NCBI GenBank assembly: GCA_036841525.1
Contig: DAITVZ010000004.1
Location: forward strand, 62,001 to 126,000
DNA from: JAAYEA01 sp012689325
Lineage (GTDB): Bacteria; Chloroflexota; Anaerolineae; JAAYEA01
Length of the DNA: 64,000 nt
Direction: 5' to 3'
In this document: positions 24,936 through 33,300 of the stretch, piece after piece
Numbering within the stretch: the stretch's first letter is position 1
Layout of the letters: each line of letters starts with the position of its first letter
The notes under the pieces: generated by a model
Seen by the model: only the letters and a program-made list of their open reading frames with translations
The model's database searches: none
Told to the model about the DNA's origin: nothing
Translations under genes and position numbers: made by a program

Positions 24936-26237
24936 ATGCACCCCATCGCCCAAGAGATGAACCAGGTCATCCGCGCCAACGCCCCCGCCGCCTACGACCT
25001 GCTGAGCGATTTCGGCAGGAACATCTATATGCCCAAGGGCATCATCGTCCAGGGCGCGGAGGCCAAGCAGAAGGCGCACAAGTACAACGCCACCATCGGC
25101 ATCGCCAAAGAGGGCGCGGATCCCATGCACCTGGAATCGGTGCGCAAGTATTTCAACGACCTCTCCCCCACCGAGTTGTTCGATTACGCGCCGCCTGCCG
25201 GACTGCCGGGGCTGCGCCAGGCCTGGCTGGCCAAGATGCTGGCCGAGAACCCGGCGCTGGCGGGCAAGACGGTCAGCCTGCCGGTGGTCACCAACGCCCT
25301 GACCCACGGCCTGATGCTTGCGGCGGACCTCTTCCTGGACCGCGGCGACGTGGTGCTGATCCCCGACAAGCTCTGGGACAACTATTCCCTGATGTTCGAG
25401 GTGCGCTACGGCGCCACCATCCGCAATTTCCCGCTCTTTGACGAGGGGCTGACCGGTTTCAACGCCGCGGCGCTGGCCGAGGCGCTGCGCGAGGCCCCGC
25501 AAAAGGTCGTGCTGCTCCTGAACTTTCCCAACAACCCCACCGGCTACACCCCCACCGCCGCCGAGGCCGCCGAGATCGTCCGCACGGTGGTGCAGGCCGC
25601 GGAGGCGGGCAAGAAGATCCTGGTGATCTGCGACGACGCCTATTACGGGCTTAATTACCGCGACGACCTGGTGGCCGGCTCGATTTTCGGCCAGTTCGTC
25701 GGCGCGCACCCCAACATCGTCGCCCTCAAGGCCGACGGCTTTACGAAAGAGTTCTACGTCTGGGGCTTTCGCGTCGGGTTCATCACCCTGGGTGATTACG
25801 GGCAGAGCCCGGCGGCCTATGCCGCGCTGGAGGCCAAGGCCGGGGCCTGCATCCGCAGCTCGATCTCCAACTGCTCGCAGCCGGCCCAGTCGGTGCTGCT
25901 CAAGATGCTCAAGGGCGGCGATTATCAGGAGGAGCGCCGGGCCAAGTTCGGCATCCTCAAGGCCCGGGCGGACAAGGTCCGCGAGGTGGCCTACGCGCCC
26001 CAGTACGCCGACTGCTGGGACGTCTATCCCTTCAACTCGGGGTATTTCATGTGCCTGCGCGTCAAGGGAGTGGACGCCAACGCCCTGCGCCTGCACGCGC
26101 TGGACCAGCACGGCGTCGGCGCCATCGCCCTCGGCCCCACCGACCTGCGCATCGCCTTCTCCTGCCTGGAGGCGGACCAGATCGAAGATACCTTTCGCCT
26201 CATCGCCCAAAGCATCCACGAGATGCGGGGCGGGTAA
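24936..26237 (+). CDS. Class I/II PLP-dependent aminotransferase
   Basis: A 433-residue fold-type I enzyme. VVTNALTHGLMLAADLF (cofactor phosphate region), NFPNNPTGYTPT, CDDAYYGLNYRDD and the PLP Lys region ADGFTKEFYVWGFRVGF are all in place. The N-terminus has an additional segment with MPKGIIVQGAEAKQKAHKYN, seen in a subset annotated only as class I/II aminotransferases. GGAGGAGG precedes ATG 24936. It is followed after 9 bp by the GH20-like gene. A role in amino-sugar or cell-wall amino-acid turnover is possible but inferred from context only. Confidence 0.88.
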   Translation: MHPIAQEMNQVIRANAPAAYDLLSDFGRNIYMPKGIIVQGAEAKQKAHKYNATIGIAKEGADPMHLESVRKYFNDLSPTELFDYAPPAGLPGLRQAWLAKMLAENPALAGKTVSLPVVTNALTHGLMLAADLFLDRGDVVLIPDKLWDNYSLMFEVRYGATIRNFPLFDEGLTGFNAAALAEALREAPQKVVLLLNFPNNPTGYTPTAAEAAEIVRTVVQAAEAGKKILVICDDAYYGLNYRDDLVAGSIFGQFVGAHPNIVALKADGFTKEFYVWGFRVGFITLGDYGQSPAAYAALEAKAGACIRSSISNCSQPAQSVLLKMLKGGDYQEERRAKFGILKARADKVREVAYAPQYADCWDVYPFNSGYFMCLRVKGVDANALRLHALDQHGVGAIALGPTDLRIAFSCLEADQIEDTFRLIAQSIHEMRGG

Positions 26238-26246
26238 GGAGCAACC

Positions 26247-27779
26247 ATGAGACTCGACGAAACCATCAGAACCGGGCTGCTGGCCGACCTGCTGCCCCGG
26301 CCGCAGCAGTTGACGCCGCGGGCGGAGGACCTGCCGCTGACCGGCGAGCTGCCCATCCGGGTCAGCGCCCCGATGGAACAGGAGGCGTGCTTTGTCGGCC
26401 AGCGCTTGGCCGACCTGCTGGCGGACGAGTTCGGCCTGCGACTGCCCGTCGTGACCGCAACCGCCGAGTATGCGCTCCGCCTGGGGCAAGCGGCGGCGGC
26501 GGACCCGTCGGCGCTGGGCGAGGAGGGCTATACGCTGCGCGTGGACGGCGCGGGCGCGGCGGTGCGGGCCAACTCGGCGCAAGGGCTGCTCTGGGGCGCC
26601 ATGACGCTGCGCCAGTTGGCGGCGCGCGGCGCGGAGAGGGTGGTCCTCGCCGGCGTCGAGATCGAGGACCGGCCGCACTACCGCTGGCGCGCGCTGATGG
26701 TGGACGCGGGGCGCTCGCCCAACTCGCTGGCGCAGATCAAGCGCATCGTGCGCATTAGCTCCGCCTTCAAGCTCAACGCCTTGGTCTACCGCGAGGGCGA
26801 CGACGAGCTGAACTCGGTCCGCTACCGCACCAACAAGCTCGGCTCGCTGAACCCCTGCGCGCTGAGCATGGAGGAGATCATCGAGCTGGTGGACTATGCC
26901 CGGCAGCATGGCATCGCCATCATCCCCGAGATCGAGTCGCTGGGGCATTCCACGGCCAAGGGCTTTCACTATCCGCACCTGGTGAGCGGCGGCTTTGAGC
27001 AGCCCTACGAGGGGCTGGCCCCGCACATCCGCAAGTCGCACCTGAACCCCCGCGACCCGCGCTCCTACGAGCTGCTGGCCTCCATCTATGACGAGTGGTT
27101 CCCCATCCTGCCCAGCCCGCTGGTGCACCTGGGCCTGGACGAGGTGCGGCTGAGCGAGGAGGAGCAGGCCGAGCACCTGGCGCGACTCCTGCCGCTGGTG
27201 GACGAGGTAGCGGCCCGCCACGGCGTCTCGGTGAGCCCCATCGTCTGGGCGGACGCGCCGCCCACCCCCGCGGCCTATGCGTCGCGCGTGATCCGTTGCC
27301 TGTGGGCCTATGCCGATTCCGAGGTCTCGGTCGAGTTCGAGCACCTGGCCCATCAGGGCATGGGCGAGCTGGGCCAAGCGGGCTGCACGCAACCGGTGCT
27401 GATGGCGGGCGGTTCTAGCTCGCTGCACTCACCCTACACCAGGTCGCCCGACGAGGATGTGTTCGAAAACCTCGCCGATTGGGCGCGCTGGGGCGCCGAC
27501 AAGCCCAACGTCCTGGGCCTCATGGCGGTGCAATGGTCGGGCAACATGCTGGATGATTGGGTGCCCGATTTCCTAGCGGCGGCGGACGATGGCTGGCAGC
27601 CGCCGGAGCCTGGGCCCGTCTATGGGCCGCAGATGGCGCGGGTGCGTCGGCACCTGGCCCGCCTGGCCGATGCCGCCCATCCCAATCCCGCCGAGGTCGA
27701 TCGCCACGCCTGGGATGGCATCTGGCTGCGCGACGGGACCTGGTACGAGGACGTCATGTCCGGGATGCGGCGGGCCTAG
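26247..27779 (+). CDS. Glycoside hydrolase family 20-like beta-N-acetylhexosaminidase
   Basis: A 510-residue cytoplasmic protein (no signal peptide). Residues about 10-120 form the small GH20b-type domain ending in GLLWGAMTLRQL. The TIM barrel starts at HYRWRALMVDAGRSPNSLAQ and carries the catalytic Asp-Glu pair in HLGLDEVRLS (about residue 295), with IIPEIESLGHS before it. A C-terminal helical part ends at 510. It lies 9 bp after the aminotransferase and ends at a strong terminator, so the two form an operon. Likely releases terminal N-acetylhexosamines, for example in peptidoglycan or glycan recycling. Confidence 0.82.
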   Translation: MRLDETIRTGLLADLLPRPQQLTPRAEDLPLTGELPIRVSAPMEQEACFVGQRLADLLADEFGLRLPVVTATAEYALRLGQAAAADPSALGEEGYTLRVDGAGAAVRANSAQGLLWGAMTLRQLAARGAERVVLAGVEIEDRPHYRWRALMVDAGRSPNSLAQIKRIVRISSAFKLNALVYREGDDELNSVRYRTNKLGSLNPCALSMEEIIELVDYARQHGIAIIPEIESLGHSTAKGFHYPHLVSGGFEQPYEGLAPHIRKSHLNPRDPRSYELLASIYDEWFPILPSPLVHLGLDEVRLSEEEQAEHLARLLPLVDEVAARHGVSVSPIVWADAPPTPAAYASRVIRCLWAYADSEVSVEFEHLAHQGMGELGQAGCTQPVLMAGGSSSLHSPYTRSPDEDVFENLADWARWGADKPNVLGLMAVQWSGNMLDDWVPDFLAAADDGWQPPEPGPVYGPQMARVRRHLARLADAAHPNPAEVDRHAWDGIWLRDGTWYEDVMSGMRRA

Positions 27780-27792
27780 CTTGCCCAACCCA

Positions 27793-27830
27793 ATGCCCGG
27801 CGCCCCCAAGGCGCTGGGCATTTCTTCTTT
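27793..27830 (+). terminator. Intrinsic terminator after the GH20-like gene
   Basis: ATGCCCGGCGCC (27793-27804) pairs with GGCGCTGGGCAT (27810-27821), one mismatch, then TTTCTTCTTT. Confidence 0.85.
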
Positions 27831-27857
27831 GACGCTCTCGTGCAGCGGTGTTAGTAT
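27829..27857 (+). promoter_or_regulatory. Promoter for the permuted phosphoglycerate mutase gene
   Basis: TTGACG (27829-27834), 17 bp, TAGTAT (27852-27857). The -35 box begins within the T run of the preceding terminator. Confidence 0.6.
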
Positions 27858-27886
27858 TAGCCAAACGCACCAGGAGAAGTCCCGGC

Positions 27887-29485
27887 ATGTCCAACCGACC
27901 CTGCAAGACCCCCTCGTCCCTATCCGACGCCGTGCGCGCGGCCTATCGCGCGGGCCAGGAGGATGAGGCGCTGGAGCCCATCGTCGCCGTGGATGGGCAC
28001 GGCGCGCCCATCGGCCGCATCCGCCCCGGCGATTACGTGATCTTTTACGACCTGCGCGGCGAGCGCGAGGTCGAGCTGACCCAGAGCTTCACCGAGCCTG
28101 ATTTCGCCCATTTCCCCGTGGAGCGCGGCGAGCCCACGCGGTTCGTCACCCTGATCCAATACGACGCGCGGTTGGATGCCCGGGTGGCCTTTCCGCCCCC
28201 CGGCGAGATCATGGAGACGCTGAGCGAGATGCTCAGCGCCCACGGCCTGCGCCAGGCCAAGGTCGCCGAGTCCGAGAAGGCGATCCACCTCGGCTACTTT
28301 TTCAATGGCAAGAAGCGTGAGCCGGCGCCGGGGGAGGAGCGCATCACCGTCCCTTCGCCGCATGGCGTGACCAACTATGCGCTGGTCCCCGAGCTGAGCG
28401 CCAGCCAGGTGGCCGACGCCACGGCGGAGGCGCTGGCGGCGGGCAAATACGACCTGATCGTGACCAATTTCGCCAACGTGGACGTGGTCGGGCACATCGA
28501 GGATCGCGAGGCCGTGATCCGGGCGGTGGAGACGGTGGACCGGCAGATTGGCCGCGTCGTCGAGGCGGCGGCCCAGGCCGGATACACGGCCATCGTGACT
28601 GCCGACCACGGCACGGTGGAAAAGTGGCTCTATCCCGATGGCGCGGTGGATACCGGCCACACCAATAGCCCCGTGCCCTTTGTGCTTCTGGCCGACCGCG
28701 ACGCCGCGCTGCGCCTGCGCTCCGGCGGCAGCCTCTGCGATATCGCCCCCACCATCCTGGAGCTGCTGTGCCTGCCCAAGCCGCCGGCCATGACCGGCGA
28801 GAGCCTGCTGGTCGAGCGCGATTCGGCGTGGCTGGTCCGGCCGCGCAAGGTGCTGCTGGTCATCGCCGACGGCTGGGGCTGGCAAGAGCCCGGCCCGGGC
28901 AATTTGATCTCCCAGGCCCAGACGCCCGTGATGGATGCCCTGGAGCGCCAGTATCCCTTCACGCTGCTGGCGGCTTCCGGCGAGGCGGTGGGCATGCCCG
29001 AGGGGTCGGTGGGCAACTCGGAGGCGGGCCATCTGCACATCGGCACCGGCCGGGCGATCCTCTCCGACCGCCTGCGGGTGGACGTGGCGCTGCGGGACGG
29101 GAGCTTTAACCGGAACGAGGCTTTCCTCTGGGCCATGCGCTCGGCCAAGGCGGAGGGCAAGCGCCTGCACCTGCTGGGCATCGTCTCGTTCTATAGCTCC
29201 CATGGCGCCATGGAGCACTTGCTGGGCCTGATGCGCCTGGCCAAGCAGGAGGGGCTCTCGGAGGTCTATGTCCACGGCATGTTGGGCCGCCGCGGCGAGC
29301 AGCCCGAAAGCGGGGCCAACTATGTGGCCCTGGCGGAGAGCGAAGCGGCCAAGCTGGGCGTGGGCCAGGTCGTCTCGGTGATCGGCCGCTTCTGGTCGCT
29401 GGACCGAGAATACAATTGGGATCGCATCGCCAAGACCTATGACATGTTGGTGCGGGGCGCGGGCGCGCCGGTGTGCGTCGCCTAG
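27887..29485 (+). CDS. Circularly permuted cofactor-independent phosphoglycerate mutase (GpmI-like)
   Basis: A 532-residue alkaline-phosphatase-superfamily protein whose halves are in reverse order. Residues 12-316 correspond to the canonical C-terminal part (about 216-511) and 317-532 to the canonical N-terminal part (about 1-215). Using the Geobacillus numbering I remember, D328, S378, H439, R469, R501 and R507 equal D12, S62, H123, R153, R185 and R191 (offset +316). R57, R60 and K131, then D199, H203, D240, H241 and H258, equal R261, R264 and K336, then D403, H407, D444, H445 and H462 (offset -204; K131 is off by one). Only D154 is changed (Gly470, GRRG for DGRD). AGGAGA precedes ATG 27887. 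It probably interconverts 2- and 3-phosphoglycerate, but the Gly change leaves room for an altered substrate. Confidence 0.9.
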   Translation: MSNRPCKTPSSLSDAVRAAYRAGQEDEALEPIVAVDGHGAPIGRIRPGDYVIFYDLRGEREVELTQSFTEPDFAHFPVERGEPTRFVTLIQYDARLDARVAFPPPGEIMETLSEMLSAHGLRQAKVAESEKAIHLGYFFNGKKREPAPGEERITVPSPHGVTNYALVPELSASQVADATAEALAAGKYDLIVTNFANVDVVGHIEDREAVIRAVETVDRQIGRVVEAAAQAGYTAIVTADHGTVEKWLYPDGAVDTGHTNSPVPFVLLADRDAALRLRSGGSLCDIAPTILELLCLPKPPAMTGESLLVERDSAWLVRPRKVLLVIADGWGWQEPGPGNLISQAQTPVMDALERQYPFTLLAASGEAVGMPEGSVGNSEAGHLHIGTGRAILSDRLRVDVALRDGSFNRNEAFLWAMRSAKAEGKRLHLLGIVSFYSSHGAMEHLLGLMRLAKQEGLSEVYVHGMLGRRGEQPESGANYVALAESEAAKLGVGQVVSVIGRFWSLDREYNWDRIAKTYDMLVRGAGAPVCVA

Positions 29486-29518
29486 CTGCCGCGGTCCGTC
29501 CCAAGCGCGAGGAACGGG

Positions 29519-29974
29519 ATGACCACTTTTCTGGCCGATGCCATGTTGGGCCGCCTGGCCAAATGGCTGCGCATCCTGGGGTACGATACGCTCTATGGCG
29601 TCCATTGGGACGATAACGAACTGGCGCGGCGGTCGCGGGCGGAGGGGCGGGTGCTCTTGACGCGGGATGGCGAGCTGGCGCGGCGGCGCGGCCTGCGCGT
29701 GTTGTTCATCCACCAGCAAGAGCTGGAGCCGCAGTTGGCGGAGGTGCTGGCGGCCTACCCGCCCCCGCCGGAAGGGTTCTTTTCCCGCTGCCCGGAATGC
29801 AACGCGCCGCTGCAGGACGTCCCGAAGGAAGCGGCCCGCGAGCAGGTGCCGCCCTACGTCTATCAGACGCAGGCGCGCTTTCGGCGGTGCCCGCAGTGCC
29901 TGCGCCTTTACTGGCAAGGCACGCACTGGCAAAGGATGCGCGAACGGCTGGCCGAGTTGGTGCGGCCCCGCTGA
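29519..29974 (+). CDS. Mut7-C RNase-domain protein (PIN-like fold plus zinc ribbon)
   Basis: A 151-residue protein. FLADAMLGRLAKWLRILGYD and ARRSRAEGRVLLTRDGEL give the acidic residues of the PIN-like Mut7-C domain (D6, D31, D49 region). RCPECNAPL and RCPQCLRLYWQGTHW form the C-terminal four-Cys zinc ribbon and the conserved W/H end. It starts 33 bp after the mutase gene and is probably cotranscribed. The family is a predicted RNase. Confidence 0.88.
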   Translation: MTTFLADAMLGRLAKWLRILGYDTLYGVHWDDNELARRSRAEGRVLLTRDGELARRRGLRVLFIHQQELEPQLAEVLAAYPPPPEGFFSRCPECNAPLQDVPKEAAREQVPPYVYQTQARFRRCPQCLRLYWQGTHWQRMRERLAELVRPR

Positions 29975-29988
29975 CGAGCTTGCGTCAT

Positions 29989-30018
29989 TTGGCGGGGCGC
30001 CCGGGCCTGGTATATAAT
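29989..30018 (+). promoter_or_regulatory. Promoter for rsfS
   Basis: TTGGCG (29989-29994), 18 bp, TATAAT (30013-30018). Only about 40 bp before the ribosome-binding site at 30049. Confidence 0.55.
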
Positions 30019-30061
30019 GAGGCAGATCAGTTCGGCCTGAAAGCGAAAAGGAGGAATCCCA

Positions 30062-30406
30062 CTGGAGTCACTGCAAACCGCAAGGGAGATCGTGGATATA
30101 TTGGTCGGCAAGCTGGCGGAGGACACGTTGCTTTTGGACGTGCGGGAAGTGACCATCATCGCCGATTACTTTTTGATCTGCTCGGCGGGCACGGATCGCC
30201 AGATCCAGTCTCTGGCCGAGGATGTGCGGGAAGGCATGAAGGAAAAGGGCGTGCGGCCTTTGAACGTCGAGGGCAGCGCCGATTCGGGTTGGGTGTTGAT
30301 GGACTATAACGATATCATCGTGCATATCATGCACCCGGAGACCCGCGCCTTCTATAACCTCGAGGGGCTGTGGAGCAAGGCCAAAACGGTGGTGCGCATC
30401 GAGTAA
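30062..30406 (+). CDS. rsfS: Ribosomal silencing factor RsfS, probable CTG start
   Basis: Binds L14 of the large subunit and blocks subunit joining in starvation. The conserved body TLLLDVREVTIIADYFLICS, then DSGWVLMDYNDIIVHIM and FYNLEGLWSKA are typical. A GTG at 30092 would give only 104 residues and drop the conserved first helix. Reading upstream in frame, CTG GAG TCA CTG gives (M)ESLQTAREIVDILVGK, which fits RsfS N-termini, and AGGAGG (30049-30054) sits 7 nt before that CTG. No ATG, GTG or TTG lies at this position, so CTG 30062 is the likely start (114 residues). Confidence 0.9.
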   Translation: MESLQTAREIVDILVGKLAEDTLLLDVREVTIIADYFLICSAGTDRQIQSLAEDVREGMKEKGVRPLNVEGSADSGWVLMDYNDIIVHIMHPETRAFYNLEGLWSKAKTVVRIE

Positions 30407-30479
30407 GCGAGGTTGCCCTGCGGGGATTCGCGCATGGCAGGCCGCGGCGAGCCGCATGGCCTGCGTTCGTCTGGCACAG

Positions 30480-30514
30480 AAAAGGGGCGCGGGAATCGAT
30501 CCCGCGCCCCTTTT
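30480..30514. terminator. Bidirectional terminator between rsfS and ndk
   Basis: Perfect palindrome AAAAGGGGCGCGGGA / TCCCGCGCCCCTTTT with loop ATCGA. It has a T run on each strand and lies between two convergent genes. Confidence 0.9.
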
Positions 30515-30522
30515 GGCTGGCT

Positions 30523-30972
30523 CTAGGCGTAGATCCAGCGTTCCATGTCTCGTGAGTACTCGACGATCTCGCTGGGAGCAAAGAAACAATCGATTTCCCT
30601 GTGAGCGCTCTCGGGGCCATCGGAGCCATGCACCAAGTTGCGCTCCGTCTGCACGCCGAAATCGGCGCGGATGGTGCCCGGGACGGCGTTGGCGGGGTTG
30701 GTGCTGCCCATGGTGGCCCTGACCACGGCGATAGCGTTGTTGCCCTCCAGCACCATGACCACAACGGGACCCGAAGTGATGAAGGAGATCAGGCCCGGGT
30801 AGAAGGGCTTGCCTTCATGTTCGCCATAGTGCTTGCAGGCCAGCTTGGGATCGATATTGATCATTTTCATGGCCGCGATCCTGAGCCCGCGCCGCTCGAA
30901 ACGTTCGATGATGGCGCCGATCAATCCCCGCTGCACACCGTCAGGCTTGACGATCACCAGTGTCCTTTCCAT
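30523..30972 (-). CDS. ndk: Nucleoside diphosphate kinase
   Basis: Balances NTP pools by gamma-phosphate transfer. The 149 residues start with MERTLVIVKPDGVQRGLIG (Lys of the VKPDGV motif) and contain MGSTNPANAVPGTIR and the catalytic His in RNLVHGSD. GAGGAGG precedes ATG 30972, chosen over an in-frame ATG 12 codons upstream, which lies inside the hairpin. A terminator ends only about 12 bp upstream of the ATG, so expression depends on readthrough or on a promoter within the preceding gene. Confidence 0.96.
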   Translation of the reverse strand: MERTLVIVKPDGVQRGLIGAIIERFERRGLRIAAMKMINIDPKLACKHYGEHEGKPFYPGLISFITSGPVVVMVLEGNNAIAVVRATMGSTNPANAVPGTIRADFGVQTERNLVHGSDGPESAHREIDCFFAPSEIVEYSRDMERWIYA

Positions 30973-30984
30973 TGTTCCTCCTCG

Positions 30985-31019
30985 AAAAATAGTCGGTGCC
31001 TTGGCCAAGCCAAGGCACC
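30985..31019 (-). terminator. Intrinsic terminator between the TPR gene and ndk
   Basis: GGTGCCTTGGC-caa-GCCAAGGCACC-type perfect stem (30995-31019) followed on the minus strand by GACTATTTTTCG. The T run directly abuts the ndk ribosome-binding site. Confidence 0.8.
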
Positions 31020-31051
31020 GAGGGGTCAGCAGGTGATGTACGGGTGGCCCC

Positions 31052-33157
31052 TTATTTCACTTGTTTGAGCAGCCGGTTAAAGATGTCCAGCGCCTCCTGG
31101 AGCTGGCCGCTTTCCATGTAGGCATCGCCCAACGCCTGTTGCAGCGCCGCTTGCTCGGGGTGCGCCAGCGCCTGCGCTTCCAGGTCGGCCACCAGGTCGG
31201 GCAACAGATCGGGGGCCTGCTGGATGAGCAGCCCGTATTGCTCGGCGGCGGGCCCCCACTCCTGGCCGTCCGCATAGGCGCGGGCCAGGGCGAGGCGCGC
31301 GGGCTGATCCGTGGCATCCTGGGCGAGTTGGGCGATATAGTCCGCGATGGTTGGCGCCGCCGCGGGCTCTTCGATAGAGACGGTCGTCTCCTCGATCGTG
31401 GCCGGCTCGACGGGCTCGAGTTCGGGCTCGCCGATGGCCTCTTCCGCGACGGGTTCCTCCGTCGGCTCCGCCATGGCCAGCGGCTCTGGCTCCGCCGCGA
31501 CCTCGGGCAGGGCTGGCTCTGCGGCGGGCACCAGCTCTTCCGCCTCGTCGGCTACGGGCTCTGTCATCTGCTCCGCAGCCTCTGGCGCTTCCGCAAGGGT
31601 CTCCGCGGCCAGCTCGACCATCTCTACTTCGGGTTGCGCGGCCTCGAACTGCTCTTCCACGCCAGCGACCGCCAGCTCCTCAGCCTTTGCCTCGGCTCGC
31701 TCCTCCATCGGTGCAACGGCCGCCGGTTTCTCCAGAACGGGGAACGCGGCGTGCTGCCGCACCCAGGCCATGATCTCGTCGGCGGAAGCCGTCTCGGAGG
31801 GCATGGAGGCCTCCAGCGCAGCCCGCTCTTCAGCGCTGATCTCTTGCGCGGACAGCTCGGGCAGCGCGCCAAATTCCTGCTCCAGGGCGGCGATGACCGG
31901 CGATTCGCTCTCTTCCGCCGTTGGCGGCGCGGCGGGCTCCAGCTCGACGATGCTCGCCGCCTCGATTTCTGCTGTCGAGGCCTCGATGGCCGGGCCTTGG
32001 CGCTGCTCTTGCACCCAGGCCATGATCTCTTCCGGCGAGGCGGTCTCGGGAGGCAGGACCTCTTCCGGGCCCGCCAGCTCAGGCTCGCCCTCCAGGCCTG
32101 GCGCGAGCTCGGCCTCGGCGGCCTCTGGAACCGCGGCTTCCTCGGCAGGCAGCGCCAGCTCGGCCTCGGCGGCGGGCTGCGCTTCGATGGTCTCCTCAAG
32201 CAGTGCTGCGCTCAACTCGGGGAGCTCTTCAGGGGAAACCGTCTCGGCGAGCTCCTCCTCCTCCTCCTCAGCGGCCGGCGCCTCCGCGGCAGGCCAGGCG
32301 GGCACTTCTTGCAGCAACGCATCCCAGGGCGCGGGCTCCGGGGCGGCGGCAACCTCGACGGCAGCCGTCTCCTCCATCAGCGTGCTCAGGTCGTCAGGTC
32401 GCTCGATCATGGCCTCCGCTGGCGGCAGGGGCGAGTCCTCGCCCAATATCTCGCGAGCCAGGAGGTTCTCGGGGTCCATGCTCTGCGCCCGCTGCAGCAG
32501 AGTCTCGCCTTCTTCTTGCATGCCGCTGCCGGCCCAAATCTCGCCGAGCAGCAGGTTCGCTTTGAGGCAATGCGGCGACTGGTTGAGGATCTCCTGGCAG
32601 ACCTCGGCCGCCTCGCGCCGGCGGTTGGCCCGGTATAGCGCCTCGGCCAGGGCCAATTGGATGTCCAGCCGGTCGGGGTCCTGGGCCAAGATCTCCTCGA
32701 ACTCGGCGATGGCCTGGGCCTCGAGCCCGCCCTTGAGGTACATGTGTCCCAGGGCCGCGCGGTTGAGCTTGAGTCGCTCGCGCTCGTAGCCGTCGCGCTG
32801 GCCGTAAAGCCGGATCAGCTCCTGGCGCACCTGGCGGTTGGCCGGGGCCAGTTCGAAGGCGCGCTCGAATTGCCAGATGGCCTCATCGAGCAATCCGCCC
32901 TCTTCATGCAGGATGCCCAGCCCAACGTAGGCGATGAAATCGTGGGGATCGGCGCTCAGGACGCGCTTGAAGAGGTCCGCCGCCTGTTCTTGGTCGCCTT
33001 TCTGCAGGCAGGCTTCGGCCAGGATGCGGTAGGACTCGATGTGCTTGGGGTATTGCTTCAGGATATGGCGGCAGATGGCGATCGCTTCATCGTAGTGGCC
33101 TGTCCTGACGAGTTCCTTTGCTTCGTCAGCAAAGGCATGAAGCCTCACTTGAGCCAT
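31052..33157 (-). CDS. TPR protein with long acidic Ala/Glu-rich region
   Basis: A 701-residue, probably cytoplasmic protein. Residues 1-235 are about six tetratricopeptide repeats (AICRHILKQYPKHIESYRIL, ADLFKRVLSADPHDFIAYVG, QALAEFEEIL-type units). Residues about 240-610 are low-complexity, very rich in Ala, Glu and Pro, and include two copies of an EIMAWV segment (SPEEIMAWVQEQRQ and SADEIMAWVRQHAA). The last 90 residues return to TPR (QLAQDATDQPARLALARAYA...). ATG 33157 follows GGAGGAGAGG. It may scaffold a protein assembly. No partner can be named. Confidence 0.8.
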   Translation of the reverse strand: MAQVRLHAFADEAKELVRTGHYDEAIAICRHILKQYPKHIESYRILAEACLQKGDQEQAADLFKRVLSADPHDFIAYVGLGILHEEGGLLDEAIWQFERAFELAPANRQVRQELIRLYGQRDGYERERLKLNRAALGHMYLKGGLEAQAIAEFEEILAQDPDRLDIQLALAEALYRANRRREAAEVCQEILNQSPHCLKANLLLGEIWAGSGMQEEGETLLQRAQSMDPENLLAREILGEDSPLPPAEAMIERPDDLSTLMEETAAVEVAAAPEPAPWDALLQEVPAWPAAEAPAAEEEEEELAETVSPEELPELSAALLEETIEAQPAAEAELALPAEEAAVPEAAEAELAPGLEGEPELAGPEEVLPPETASPEEIMAWVQEQRQGPAIEASTAEIEAASIVELEPAAPPTAEESESPVIAALEQEFGALPELSAQEISAEERAALEASMPSETASADEIMAWVRQHAAFPVLEKPAAVAPMEERAEAKAEELAVAGVEEQFEAAQPEVEMVELAAETLAEAPEAAEQMTEPVADEAEELVPAAEPALPEVAAEPEPLAMAEPTEEPVAEEAIGEPELEPVEPATIEETTVSIEEPAAAPTIADYIAQLAQDATDQPARLALARAYADGQEWGPAAEQYGLLIQQAPDLLPDLVADLEAQALAHPEQAALQQALGDAYMESGQLQEALDIFNRLLKQVK

Positions 33158-33219
33158 GGCCTCTCCTCCCAGTATGTACCCGTTGGAAGCGTTGCTCGCG
33201 CTTGGCTGCAACGTTTTCG

Positions 33220-33247
33220 ATTATATCACAGCTTCATTCAAAGCAAA
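33220..33247 (-). promoter_or_regulatory. Promoter for the TPR gene
   Basis: Minus strand TTTGCT (33242-33247), 16 bp, TATAAT (33220-33225). Divergent from the promoter at 33255. Confidence 0.5.
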
Positions 33248-33254
33248 AAAGGTA

Positions 33255-33260
33255 TATAAT
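33255..33260 (+). promoter_or_regulatory. -10 element for the UbiB-like gene, overlapping an in-frame ATG
   Basis: GGTATATAAT with TATAAT at 33255-33260. The ATG at 33259 lies within the -10 box, so transcripts from here (start about 33267) cannot use it. No good -35 is visible. Confidence 0.5.
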
Positions 33261-33300
33261 GAGCCTGGGAATAGATGCGCTCGGGGATAAAGGGCGAAGA

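Noticed and set aside
24624..27428. Minus-strand ORF of 934 codons
   Set aside because: It runs antisense across three genes of unrelated families, each with clear motifs, and has a low-complexity composition.
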